From positions 744,001 to 808,000 of the forward strand of contig JAACJK010000059.1 in NCBI GenBank assembly GCA_013368325.1: 64,000 bases of DNA. Reading direction: 5' to 3'. Source of the stretch: Ephemerocybe angulata. Lineage: Eukaryota; Basidiomycota; Agaricomycetes; Agaricales; Psathyrellaceae. Each line of letters starts with the position of its first letter. Position 1 is the stretch's first letter. The translations under genes and the position numbers were made by a program. The notes beneath the pieces are model-generated. The model ran no database searches. It was not told where the DNA came from and saw only the letters and a program-made list of their open reading frames with translations. Positions 1 to 11,558 of this stretch are shown piece after piece.

Positions 1-241
1 ATCGCGCGCCGGGCCCCACCGGTTCCAAGCTCTCCCTCGCCCAATCGAATGTGAGCTGCCCAGCGAGTATTCTCCGAGACCTCAAGTTAGCCTCGAGCCA
101 AGAACTCCACGTGTAGATGTCGATGGATGGTTTTTCATACCCAAGAGGATATGTACCCCCGCCCAACCCCCGCCGGACAATTTGAATACCTAGGGAAGTA
201 TGGACTCGCATGCGCATGTGCGGAACAATGATCCTACCTCT

Positions 242-269
242 CCCTAACCTTCCCTAACCAGCCCTAACC
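242..269 (+). repeat. Three CCCTAACC motifs in 10-bp phase (telomere-like)
   Basis: CCCTAACC starts at 242, 252 and 262. The core is the complement of the common fungal telomere repeat TTAGGG, but each unit is padded to 10 bp, so it is not a true telomere array. It may be a degenerate interstitial telomeric tract or a binding-site cluster for a telobox protein. Confidence 0.55.
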
Positions 270-3200
270 CCCCTCGAACTTCCACCTGAAACTTGGTCCC
301 GCTTCCGGGTGCATATGCGACGGGCCATCTCTTATCTCAAGCTCAAGGCAAGGCGCCTGGCAAGTGGCGAGTGACTCCACTGACCCGACGTGCCATGTAA
401 GCCGGGATACACTGGCGCTTAGCCGACGCGCCCGCGCGCTTGTTACATCCATACCTCACATCCTTCTTCACCCCGATCGACCTCCCTCGCGACATGAAAC
501 AAAATGTGTTTTTCTCGGGTCCGCCTCACCGTACATGCGCAGATGTCTTCATGCACATACCGTGGATGCCGCCCGCCTACTAGTGTTGGATTTTCTCTAC
601 TCTTTGATCGTGTACAGCAGGGGTTTGGTCATTTACTAGTAATCACCGCAGCTACGTGGTGCGGCCTGGTACGGCGTCGTACAAACGCATATAAGTATCT
701 GTTTGAGGTACGTTTTAACTTTTCTTTCGTCATTGTCGCCTTCGCAACCGTATACCCTCGAGGATCAAGTTTTTCATTTTGATTATACCCGACTTACGAG
801 ATGTTCAAGAACTCTGCCAGTGAAGCTCGGGTTAGACTGCGACTCGGAAGGGCAGGCAGGTCCGACCGAGCTATCTTTTGCTACATATCTCTCCCACCGG
901 CTCATGAGCTCACCATGCATCTCATAGGGCTAGGGTGTCTACGGTGACAGCACGTCTCGCGTCGTAAGCTGTGGTCTAACCCCTCACTGACCTCGCGGCT
1001 CTTCACGGCGATGGATGCCTTGAATGGAATTCGCGCAGGGCCAGGGGCGCGGGCACCTGAGTCCGCCAGACCCATACAGTCACACCTAATCGCACTTACG
1101 CTTTACTCCCTTAACTCCCCTGGTATAGTCAGTCATGGCACGTCGCCGTCCTCCGAAGCGGCTTGGTGACTCGGACTTCACGTTGCGCGGAGGCACATGT
1201 ATAGTCATTAATGTCACGCGCCGCTGCGCCAGGGCGCTGACTCGGACATTGAGGACAGGCCACGTTGCGCGGGGATCTGGCGGGAGGATGACGCGCTGAC
1301 GGCGGGGGCTGTTATTTATGGATGCTCGTTTCCTATCTTAGGAACTTGAAAGTTCAAGCCACAGCACGGTGACTGCGCCCGGGGCGTTCTCAGCTTTGAC
1401 GCGATCTAAGGCATTTGGTCTGTGGGATACTTTCGGGTTATGAGAGAAGCCCGCTGCCAATGACAGTGCTCGACTCATGCCATGCATAATTTGGGATAGC
1501 AAGATGATTAGTAGTTGCCCCGACAGGTTAATGGGAAATAATCCATCCATCTTACATCTCCCTATGAGCTTATTGTCCTGCTGACCTCTTCGTAAAGCCC
1601 TTCCCATTGTTCGCCCTTCGCTGCCCTTCGCCCATCTCGTATGCATGCAGGGCCGACTGAATTGCACTGTCATTCCGTGTGGCCACTTGCATACCTACAA
1701 TGCCCCCTTGAAACTTTCCAGTCATTGTTCGCCAAAACGGGACAAGTTCTCTTTGTGATCCGGCGCTTATTGTGCCCTTGCTTCGCGCCGCGGCTCACGC
1801 CATGGCTGTCTATGGCTTGCTTGCCTTCCTACCATCAAGATGACGGAGAAGGCCTGGAGAACACGACCCCGTTACCTGCATGCCTGCATGGGCCTATCCA
1901 GCGCCTACTGCTGTTAAAGATCACGAACACCACTATAGCCTCTGAGGAAGAAGCGTATGTAGCTTGAAGTTACTTTAAGGAGCTCAAGCCTCTCGCCGCA
2001 CAACACCTCGAGGCAAAGAAGAGAATCGCCTCCGCTTCTGCAAGGAAGTAGACTCATACACTGCTACATCTTCCTGCGGGCGTCTGATCGAGCTGATTAT
2101 CGCCCGCAGTCAGTCCATTCATCCTGAATATGACTCTGACGGTGACAGTCAGATATGGTAGCGTCCATCCAAGCGAGCATGTCGGGACCTGGCCTCGTGA
2201 CCCGCCTCCGAAGGTGCTCGCAGAGTCGCCACCCTGTGACTTGTCTCCCGTCACCCGAAGCGCGGCGCTAGGACAGGGGCATGCATCCGACCTTAGTCAA
2301 TACGTCCAGGCTCTCCTGTGACTAACCTGCTTCGGCCTAGGCGTAACCTGTAAGTGCACCTGCGCTCCTCATCCCTGCGAGGCGTCAGCCTCGTGCTCGA
2401 CTTCCATGTATGGTCGCTGATATTTCCGTCAAAGAACGAGCGCCCGATGTCACTGCGGTTGCACAGTCGGCGGTGTGCATTATGGCTAGCGCACCTCGTT
2501 TTGGAGTTCTCGAGTCTCGACTCATCAGAATTCACTAGGCACCTAGCCCCGATGGATGGAAAGATGGGTATCGAAGTGAAGGAGGACTAAGCAGGTGTGG
2601 ACCCAAGTGGGCACGGAGCACCCACCCGTGATGCTGGCTGGGCTAACAGCCACCGAAGGTGGAGTGATCCCGCCCTCAAATTAGCGCCCAACAATTAAGA
2701 CGAACGGTTCGAGTCTCCTGAAACACGCCACTCTCTAGAGTCATATCCACCTGCTAGCACCCCGGTGAGCTTAATTATCATGCCTCTTTTTCATTAGCCC
2801 GTTTGCCTGACCTGGATTAAATTGCACTGGCTGCTATGTACTCGAGTATTCCCCTCGAGTGGGGAGCGCGCTATTAATTGGCCCCGCATGGGTGTAGCAA
2901 CCATCGAAAACGGGGCCCGGTTTTCAAGGGAGCTCCTGTGACGGTTGTCCATCCGCATGCCTCCAGTTCCGCCTGGCAGGCCGACTACGGCCACAGCATT
3001 AGCTGTCTGGGAGCACACCCTTCAGGTCCTGCGCGTGAGTTGCAGTAAGGGAGTAGGAGGAGGAGGGAGCAAAACACGTCAGGGGTAGCTCGACAGGTAC
3101 TATGTCTAGCATAGCGAGCCCAGATCTTAGTGCCGAATGAATCTCAGCGGGTTATGATGAGCAACTCAAGGTTTCATGAGTTCCTGGGCTGGATCTGACG

Positions 3201-3884
3201 CCTGCTCGGCCTCATTCCGACGGCGCTGGCAAGCGACATGGGCTGTCCACAACCCAGTGTCAAAACCAGCATGCCGAGTGCCCCTGCGGGCACGGCGAGT
3301 GCAGGACGACGCCGCCGCCCGGTGCTCGCATTCTTGATTTGTCGAGGATGAAGCACGGTTTGGTCGGTCGGGGGTGGGATGCGTGCCTTCCAGACTTCGG
3401 GGGGACCAAGGCGACGATAAAGCGCGAGTCGGTCGGGCTTTTCTGTGCTTGCGTCAGCCCTCAGACCGAAAGCTCGTCCCAAAAAGGGAGTGGCCACGCC
3501 GCTTTTAGATGTCAAGTGCCTGGCATGGGCGGATGTAAACAGGGACAAGACCCCTTCTTTTCGCGAGTCGCGGGAAGCGCCGCTGGGATCTGGCTGCTTC
3601 AAAATGCACGGTTGCCATCAAATGATAAGGGGGATTGCCAGCAACGGGCCAGGAGAGGGAATCCTTGCGCTGGAGCAGGGGAAGAATGGAGTCCCGCCGG
3701 TGTCGGGTGCTCCAGGAAGTTGTCCGAAGGACTTCCTCTGTTGCAATTCTGCCAGTCGGCGAATAAAATTTGACGCGCCCAGCGACGATCACCTGCGTAA
3801 CGCGCGAAGTCTGCCATTGTACGCCCTGAATTGCGACTCGAGGCAACAAGGGGGCGAGATCTACGTGTCACCTCGAGGCTGCTA

Positions 3885-3912
3885 GATCTCAGACAAGAGG
3901 CCTCTTGAGATC
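3885..3912. repeat. Hairpin-forming inverted repeat
   Basis: GATCTC (3885-3890) and AAGAGG (3895-3900) pair with CCTCTT (3901-3906) and GAGATC (3907-3912), leaving a 4-nt bulge on one arm and no loop. It lies in a stretch with no recognised gene. Function unknown. Confidence 0.5.
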
Positions 3913-5929
3913 CTTTGGTGCTCACCTGGATCTCAGTTAAATGACCCTGTATCACCTGGAAGATCGACACCCCGAGATTTCCGCCCCTAACGTCGATATG
4001 CGGCGTTGGTCGTGGGTCCGCTGGGTATGCATTGGGTGACCAGGATCCCCCTGGTGCTTTCCCCAATAACCCTCAAGAGGCCGTTGCTAGTTCGTAATGT
4101 AAGTACCTTTCGCAGTATGTATCATCATCATGCGAGTAAGCGAAGTGCTCAGTGATGAGGGACGCACCTGTTCATTGACGTCTTGACAGTGATGTGCAAT
4201 GATTATTCGAGGTCCCAGAGCTTCTAGGGAGTATACTTGATCAGCTTGCTTACTTCGGCGCTAAATTAGCATCGGCGACGGCGACGGCAATACCAAGGGG
4301 TGTTCATCGCATGCCGTTGTCCCTTGAACAAGCTCACCTATCCATGCCCGCACACAGGTAAGGACCTGCACATTTCTCACCGCTGTGGAGGGGACATCCG
4401 TCCTACGTTCCCCAATAAAGTGACCCTATAGCAGAACGAAACCTCGACAAATACCCCCCAGTGAGCCGGAGTAATATCCCTTTAACACCCCGTTTCCTTC
4501 GTAGTGGATTTCGGTTCATTTCTGACGGAGAGTTCTAGAAACCTTCTGCGAATGTTCCGAGACTTCAGGAGAACTCATATCCACCTCCATTTTGAGGCCC
4601 TTCTCGTGCATATTGCGGTCCCTATGCGATCCCTCAGCCATGCACCCTCTTCCCCGACCGCCACGTAGGACGCTAGTGACGAAAAGAGCTAGGCGCCTCT
4701 CCCCCGTTGCATGGATGTTCACTTGAGAACAGCAGTCAACGAAGGTCTGAATGCACTACCCGTAGGTTCTAACAAGTCCGTGCGAACAGGAAATTCTAGT
4801 TTCGGAGTCTCGCAGATAAGCGCCCTTCGCTTCTGCTAGGTTTCGGGTTCGCTGCCGCTACCATGGTTGCGCTTGTATGTGCTATCTTGCGGTTCAAGGA
4901 AGCTTTGGCAGTTCCAATCTTGCATGTGGGACGCCCTTTCCGTTGCATTACTTGATGTACGTAGGACCGAGTGTAGACAGTTATTAAATGTGTACGTTGC
5001 GGAAATGGCTGCAACTCACTAACTTGGGCGGTCACCGTAATTTGTAAATTTCGGGTATAGCACGTCCGACGATGAATTCCGAGCCCAACGGCACTCATTA
5101 AGCTTGTGCATTAGCTCCTAAGTTTGTCAAAAGTTTGCGCATCCTTGCTTCTATCTTCCCGGGCTGATAGCAGTACTGGCGAGCTGAACACACTACTGGA
5201 TGGGGATCAGAATTTGTGGGTGCAAGTTGGCATTCGCGATATGATATGCCACCATGTACACCGATCGGCCTTGAAAGTACCCCGAAATCCGAGGACATAG
5301 TGTTATATTGTGATGAGGTAAAGTTGGAATGTTGATTTGGATAACCATGGATCGCTGTGGTGGCAGGAGGAGAAAGACCTACTACCAAAAAGCGCCCGCG
5401 GCGCGTCGGTCGCGTCTGACGCGCCCGTGGGAATGTCGGAGTTCGTAGCCGACGAGACGTGACGCCGCGTCTCGCGCTCGAACGGCTTTTTTCCTCATCT
5501 CCGCTCAGTCCATCCAGGTACAATGCAGCGGCTTCAACAGGGCCTCACTGTCGCGTTACATCACCGTAATCCATGCCGTTGTCTGTCCGCCACGACAGTC
5601 TTCGCACTCCAGACTTGTGTGATCTCATGATGTCGAATTTCCGAGAGGAATTCCCAATTTCTCATGCACCAGAGCTTCTTCTCTAATCGGCCAGGTCAGT
5701 CAGCTTTAGGCAGGCTACGGCTGACTCGAAGCGGCACTGTTCGTCATATTTTGGTGATACCCAACTGTCCAAGGTAAGCGAAATCAGTACTTTCCTTGTG
5801 GGGGACAATGCGTTCTACTTGAGAATCTGTGTGAGACAGATCGGTTATTGTTCTGCACCCCAGTTCAAATTCCCTCAAGATGCGACGCCAGGGTGTGCTT
5901 CACAGCTTGTCCCTCGAATCCCCCTCAGG

Positions 5930-6901
5930 ATGAATCCCTGTCCCAACGAGATTCTCTTGCAGATATTCGAGTTCGCTTGCGACGACGACGGCTCGATGGG
6001 ACGGGCGCTTTCTCTAGTGTCCAGGCGTTTCAGCAACCTCTCTCAAGAGTACAAGTTTCAGTCGATTGCTGTGATGGGACTAGCAAGGGTTGTGCCACTC
6101 GCTGCAATTCTTAAACGTCTGCCCGAGAGGAATCGTCGTATTCGACACCTCTTCCTTTCCAGCACGGGGCAAACCGCACCAGATACTAGTCTATGCGTAC
6201 TAAAGGAGCTGAACTATGTGAGCAGCCCAGTCAAAAACTATGTATCTTCATGTTAAGATTGACCTATTTTCCAGGACGAAACTTGGGGCGCCTTTTCCGA
6301 GCTCATGCAACTCGTCGCGCCAACCATCATAACCTGTCACATCGTCCTCCACACCGCCAGACTGGTCAACCTCGTCCCAGTATCGTGCCCCAACCTACAA
6401 AGCCTTACTCTAGACGGCCCCTTTCCGACACTTCCTCACGTCTACCAGGCCGCGTACCTCCCTTCTCTACGCTCCCTAACATTCTCATCCTTCACCAACT
6501 ACCCGGTCTGCTTATTCGACGATATTGCCACCCAGGCTCCTCGTCTGCAGAAATTAGCGTTCTATCCATCCCAGGCATGTCGGAACCTGGCCAACGATCT
6601 CTCTCTAGCTCTCGGAACTCCCTCCGCCGCAAGCCTTCCGACCTCAGAAAGTTGTGAGTATACCGTGCCAGTGTGCACACCCGCCCTTCCAGATACCCTC
6701 AAGGACATCACCGTCCAGCCCGGCACCTGCGTTGACCCAAGCCTCCGAAACGCGTATTGCCTTCGAAGTGTTCAAGGATTAATGAGAAGAAAGCTGTTGT
6801 ACATGCAAAAGCAAGAAAAGCGCCGCCGAGTACACTGTATCCCTCCAGGCCCACAACTTTCTGTTTCCAACTCTTTCACGACCTGGTTAGAAAGGCCATA
6901 G
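5930..6901 (+). CDS. F-box domain protein (basidiomycete type)
   Basis: Predicted 304 aa from two exons, 5930-6217 and 6275-6901; the 57-nt intron has GTGAGC and CAG ends. The start at 5930 is chosen because the F-box follows at once: NEILLQIFEFA, then an SLVSRRFS stretch. The remainder is Leu-rich and resembles the degenerate LRR-like C-termini of the expanded Agaricomycete F-box families, which usually act as SCF ubiquitin-ligase adaptors with unknown substrates. The last 80 residues are weak: a 39-nt in-frame stretch at 6654-6692 has intron-like ends, and the basic tail looks non-conserved, so the 3' end may be mis-called. It is convergent with COQ6 about 105 bp away. Confidence 0.6.
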
Positions 6902-7006
6902 CCGACCACCATCATAACGTCCTTCTATCTTTATTCCTTTATTATTCAATAGTCCTTGTCTTGTATCACTATGTCGACACGCATACAATGTATACCAATG
7001 TACCCG

Positions 7007-9002
7007 TTATACCTGCCTTTTCGTCTGGTTGACCTGCGCAAGTAGGTTTCCAATACCGCCTATAATGGTCCTTGACAGTGCAGGAACGACAGCAGACACA
7101 GTCTCCACCGCCGCCGACGCATTCTGGATGACACTGGCGGCGGCATTCCAGCCCGGGGACCCATGTTGCTGGGCATTGGCGCCCGCCTGCATCATGATCG
7201 CGGCTTTGACAGAGTCGAGTTCGTTGAGGACTTCAAGGCCAACTGAGCGCGCCCAGACGACAGGTTCGAGTTCCGTCGTGTAGAGCTTGTGCAATTTGTC
7301 GACAGCAGCCATGAGGATGTGGTTGGCGAGGTATCGCTCTTGAGCATAGGGGAGCAGAGCAGTGTATGAGCCTAATTGAAACAATCAGCGGTTGACCTTA
7401 AGGTGTGTAGGCTGATGCACTTACCAACATCACCGCCATGGAGGATGGCTTTCTCAATACAGCGAGTTAGACATTCCACATCGCTCAAACCCATATTCAA
7501 GCCCTGACCGGCCAAAGGGTGAACTGTGTGTGCTGCATCACCAACCAGCACAGTTCGGGAGCCCTTCCCTTCTCCGATGTATACGTCTGCATGATTAAAC
7601 CGAAGGGGGAAAGAGGCAGCGGTCCCAGGCTGCAAGCCAGTAACGAGAGGAGGAACTAGATGTGCATCTGGGGACGCAATGCCCACAGGCCCTGAGTGGC
7701 GGATGAGAGAAGAGTGAGTGGAAAGTGGGTCAATGGAATGAGCCTTCTCTCTGAACTGAATCTCCTCCTGGAGCCGAGCCTGAGTTATGGGAGTCCCAGC
7801 AGCATGAGCTTCCAAAATGCGGTCGTAGAGGTATTTCAGGGAGAATGCGGGAAGGCGGAAGGCAGCGTTGATCATGGTCGAGAGTACCGCAGGCTCGCAG
7901 GATAAGAGGGCTTTGGCGATGTGTGGGCGAGTTGACCAGACAAGAGACGATGCGGTGGAGGAGAAGGGAAGGAAGGCGATTGGGCCGGTGGGGAGGAATC
8001 GTTGGTAGGCTGTTGTGTTCGGCCCTTCGAAAGCTCCCCGAGGGTGGTGCTCGAGCGTTGCAACTATGGCTTGGGTGTCGTAGGACCAGCCGTACGATGA
8101 AATTCCGGCAAAGGATCGGACTGGTGAGTTGAACCCATCTGCGCCGACCTGAAAGTAGTTAGCGCACAGGCTCCGAAGGCCAATTAAGGTACAGGCTCAC
8201 TAGTAATCGAGACCGCAGGACTCGGCCATTGTCTAGATGCACCAAGGGCCAGCTCTGCTTGTCGTCCGAGTCCCGAGTAATTGACTGGACTTTAGTCTTC
8301 TGAAGAAGCTGAACCTGGGGCATGTCTGCGAGGTGACGCAAAAGTCCTCGCTGCAAGTTCAAGTTCTCTGTCATTCGGGACATTCCATTGAATGAGGATT
8401 CAGCACCCAGGTCTGTCGAGTTAAATTCTATTCGGGCGTCGGATACACCGTCCCAGACCTGACAGCAGTGCAACACGTCAACCATGCACGGGCGAGTGAA
8501 CTGTATAAACTCACCTGCATCTCCTCCACACCACATGTTCTCCGCTGGTCTACCGAATTCCACGCGCCAGTGCCTACGCAAGTACTATATGGTTAGAGAA
8601 GTTTCTAGGCGATGAATGTGATCCCTACGTTTCAAGAAATCTTGGGACGCGTTTGTGAGCGAACTAACGCGGTTGGAGAAATCACCCGGAGATGCAGACC
8701 ACTCCTGGATTTTGGTGAGGTCACCAGCTTCAATCAAGGCGACAGTAAGGTTATCCTTAATAGCGGGTGAGGACCCTGTAGAAAGTTGGGGTCATTAGCC
8801 CTGCTATTGGTGTTCAATAGAGAGGTCATTTACCAAGCGCCGAGGCGAGAGCAAGCCCGGCAGGGCCTCCTCCGACGATCACGACGTCGACATTTTCGTA
8901 GCTGTCCGTAGTCGTCGTAGATGCTTTTCGCTTTGATAGCTCACGAATTGCAGGGTGGAAGGACCGACAACGCCTTGCACAAAGCGCTGACCTCGACAAC
9001 AT
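7007..9002 (-). CDS. COQ6: Ubiquinone biosynthesis monooxygenase COQ6
   Basis: 573 aa from six exons: 8834-9002, 8629-8775, 8515-8573, 8201-8458, 7425-8148, 7007-7371. The start gives an Arg-rich, acid-free leader typical of mitochondrial import. The dinucleotide fold VIVGGGPAG is at residues 41-49. The second FAD motif, VLVGDAAHTVHPLAGQG, is near 410-430. EMQVWDGVSDARIEF and LLVGADGFNSPVR are family signatures that also fix two splice joints. COQ6 hydroxylates ring carbon C5 of the coenzyme Q precursor at the inner mitochondrial membrane, with electrons from ferredoxin. It is somewhat longer than animal COQ6 (about 470 aa), mostly through the leader and C-terminal half. It shares a 150-bp promoter interval with SEC6. 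Confidence 0.93.
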
Positions 9003-9152
9003 TGGGAAATGGATAGTGGTGACCGTCGCGTCCTCGCACCACCGTCGTTCCGCGGCATCAACAATCAAATCCCACGTCTAGACGCTGGTTACCTTCTTGT
9101 CCTCCCCCAACCACCTCCATATTTAGCTCACCGCCCTACAGCCCCAGGGCCA
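9003..9152. promoter_or_regulatory. Bidirectional promoter COQ6/SEC6
   Basis: Only 150 bp separate the two start codons, so both promoters and 5' leaders must lie here or overlap the genes. No clear TATA box is visible. Confidence 0.6.
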
Positions 9153-11558
9153 ATGGCGGCACCCACAGTGTCAGCCGCCCAGGCTATTGGCGAATACCTA
9201 CAATCCCCAGACGATCTTGTCAAAGTCGGCGCATTCCGCAAGAAGCTCGAGAAGGAGAAAGCGTCTATTGACGCGAGACTGAAGACTGGTGTCAAGGAAC
9301 AACTCGAGGCGACCCGACTTGGGCTCAGTAAGCTCCTCAGTACACGAGAAAATGTCCAATCCATTCGAGATGAGATGGCGTCGATAGAACGAGAGTGCGA
9401 GGACATGTCAATCAAGGTTTCGACCTTCGACCAGATCAGCAGAGTGCGTCGCATATATGCTCTTGCTTGTGTTGTATTCATCCTCTGAAAGGTCTCCATG
9501 GTCCATAGGAACTTCGAATCTACAGAGGAGATGGTGAACAACTTGTTGGAGATGGCTACCCGTCTCGACCACTTGGAACACATGCTAGCTTCGGATAGCA
9601 GGCACATCGTGGGCCCTGCACCCAACCTTCTCATTATCCATTACCACCTAAATCAGCTGGAGCGATTCCGGAATCACACTATGCACGAGGCTAAGAAGGC
9701 CTCTGCGAGCTCGCAACAGACCCTGGCGCGGTGGTTCGAAAGACTAAACAAGTTCATCGAACGATTCGACGACTATATCGTGGAACTGGCGAAGAACATA
9801 CTACCTTTGGTCCGAGCCGGACATTCAGATGTGGTTGTAAGGCTGGTCAAGATCGCCGAGGTTGAGGGCAAGGAGGATGAAAAGGTCAGCTCTAATAAGT
9901 ATGTGCAATCTAACCCGATTGTCTGACTGTGAGACTCTCATAGGCCCTTGTCATGCGCTTCGTCAAGAAAGCAGCCAAACTGGATGCAGCCCTCAAGTTC
10001 AAGTCTCTTCACGCCAATGCCCGCGTGCTCAAGCACTATAGATCAAAGATTCAGAAAGCAATTATCGAGTCAATCCAAGAGAAGATGGAGGAGGCCTACA
10101 AACGCGACGAGGACAACCCTGTTGCCTTCCTCGAAGGCGCCACTTGGATCTACCAGGACATCCTCCGGATAGAGAAAGACGTTGTAGCATGTTTCCCTGC
10201 CGACTACGACATCTTCTCCCACTTCATCCGCGAATATCACAAATCCCTAAACAATGTCGTCGCGAAGATGGCAGCGAACAAGATCGAGGCGACCACCATG
10301 CTTGCGCTCTACGAGTGGCTCAAAGAGTACCGAAACAACATGAAGGAACTCAATATCCCGTCAGAGCTTTTGGAACCTCCGCTCCTGGACGGCAAAGAAC
10401 AGGGTCTTATCGAGGACTACCTGCTGCTCATCATCCAGAAGTTGGACGAATGGACGAACAACTTAATGAAAACAGAAATCTCTGAATTCACGAAGCGAGA
10501 GGAGCCTCCGGAAATTGACAGTGACGGCATGTACGGCACCCAAGGCGCGGTCATCCTTTTCCAGATGGTCAACCAGCAGGTCGACTTGGCCATTGAAAGT
10601 GGACAGGGAGCTATATTGGCGCGGGTAGTCAGCGAGATCAACCGAGTTATGCGAGGCATTCAAGAACAATGGGCGAAGACTGTCGACACCGAACTCAAGA
10701 AACAGATCGAAAAGCCAGAGGAGGTCGCTGGAGGACTCGTCGAGTACTGCATCGCTCTCGCTAACGACCAGGTCAAGTCAGCTGATTACGCCGAAGCCCT
10801 ACTTGCCCGCCTCGAACAACTTGTTTCCGAGAAGTATCGTGCCACGATCAACGAGCGGCTTAACGACGCTATCGACGGTTACCTGGATGTTGCGAAGAAG
10901 TGTATGCAAGCCATGATTGACATCATCTTTAACGATCTCAAGCCAGCAACGAAGTCTCTCTTCCAACAACCCTGGTACGACGGCATCATGCACCAAATCG
11001 TCGAAACTATGCGCGATTACATGGCCGATTACCAGAGCTATCTCAACTCAGCACTGCTGGAACTCTTGATTGAGGATCTTCTGGATGCATTCCTCCTCAC
11101 GTACCTCAATTCATTGGCCAACTCTCCCAAGCTGCGCATGCCCGCTGCCGCAGAGCGTGTCCGGGAAGATATCAACGAGGTGTATAACTTCTTCAATACC
11201 CTGGCGCCGTCGCAGGAACTCGGAGCGAGATTCGGAGTATTGGAGGCAATCCTGTCAATGCTGGAGGCTTCAAAAGACATGGTCTTCCTATCCTTCTGGG
11301 CGTTCGCTAAAGAACATGGACCAAACATCGCTTTCGTAGAAGGCCTTATTCGGTCTCGAAGCGACATCGACCGATCGGGTGCAGGTGAGATCATGGAAAG
11401 TGTCCGAAGAAAGGTGAAAGACGAAAATCTATCAGACCGTACGTGCTTTCCTTTCTATCCTTTTCTTTCCTACTGACTACTCACCCGTAGCACCCGAGCC
11501 GACGATCATGAAGAAGGTGACAGTCCAGAACGTGTTTACCCGCTTCCTCCGGCAGTAG
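9153..11558 (+). CDS. SEC6: Exocyst complex subunit Sec6 (EXOC3)
   Basis: 748 aa from four exons: 9153-9443, 9492-9884, 9944-11438, 11491-11558. All junctions are GT-AG and the sum is a whole number of codons. The N-terminal third is helical and Gln/Glu/Lys-rich (coiled coil, about residues 20-110). The rest shows Sec6-family features, including an FEST-type start of the second exon, MFxxDYDxF-like FPADYDIFSHFIREY, and a C-terminal all-helical bundle. Sec6 is one of eight exocyst subunits that tether post-Golgi vesicles to the plasma membrane at growth sites before SNARE fusion; in a hypha that means tip growth and septation. Length matches yeast Sec6 (about 800 aa). Its last exon is overlapped on the opposite strand by the predicted C-terminus of QNS1. 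Confidence 0.93.

Larger units (their letters stand above)
1..5929. other. Gene-poor 5.9 kb region
   Basis: No gene could be supported here. Open frames exist on both strands, the longest about 140-155 codons at 3174-4066 and 5098-5523. They overlap each other in several frames, their translations match no family I know, and I found no chain of exons joined by splice signals. Visible structure is limited to three CCCTAACC motifs in exact 10-bp phase (242-269) and a hairpin at 3885-3912. The region could be a decayed repeat, a subtelomeric or otherwise fast-evolving intergenic stretch, or hold non-coding RNA. Confidence 0.6.

Noticed and set aside
2700..2740. B-box-like GGTTCGAGTCTCC
   Set aside because: Extra base in the box, no A box at a usable distance, no cloverleaf.
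3174..4066. Five overlapping frames of 110-155 codons
   Set aside because: They overlap in several frames, match no family and are not joined by splice signals; too weak to annotate.
9003..9068. Upstream extension of COQ6 to 9068
   Set aside because: It begins at TTG, not ATG, and would place an acidic segment before the mitochondrial leader.
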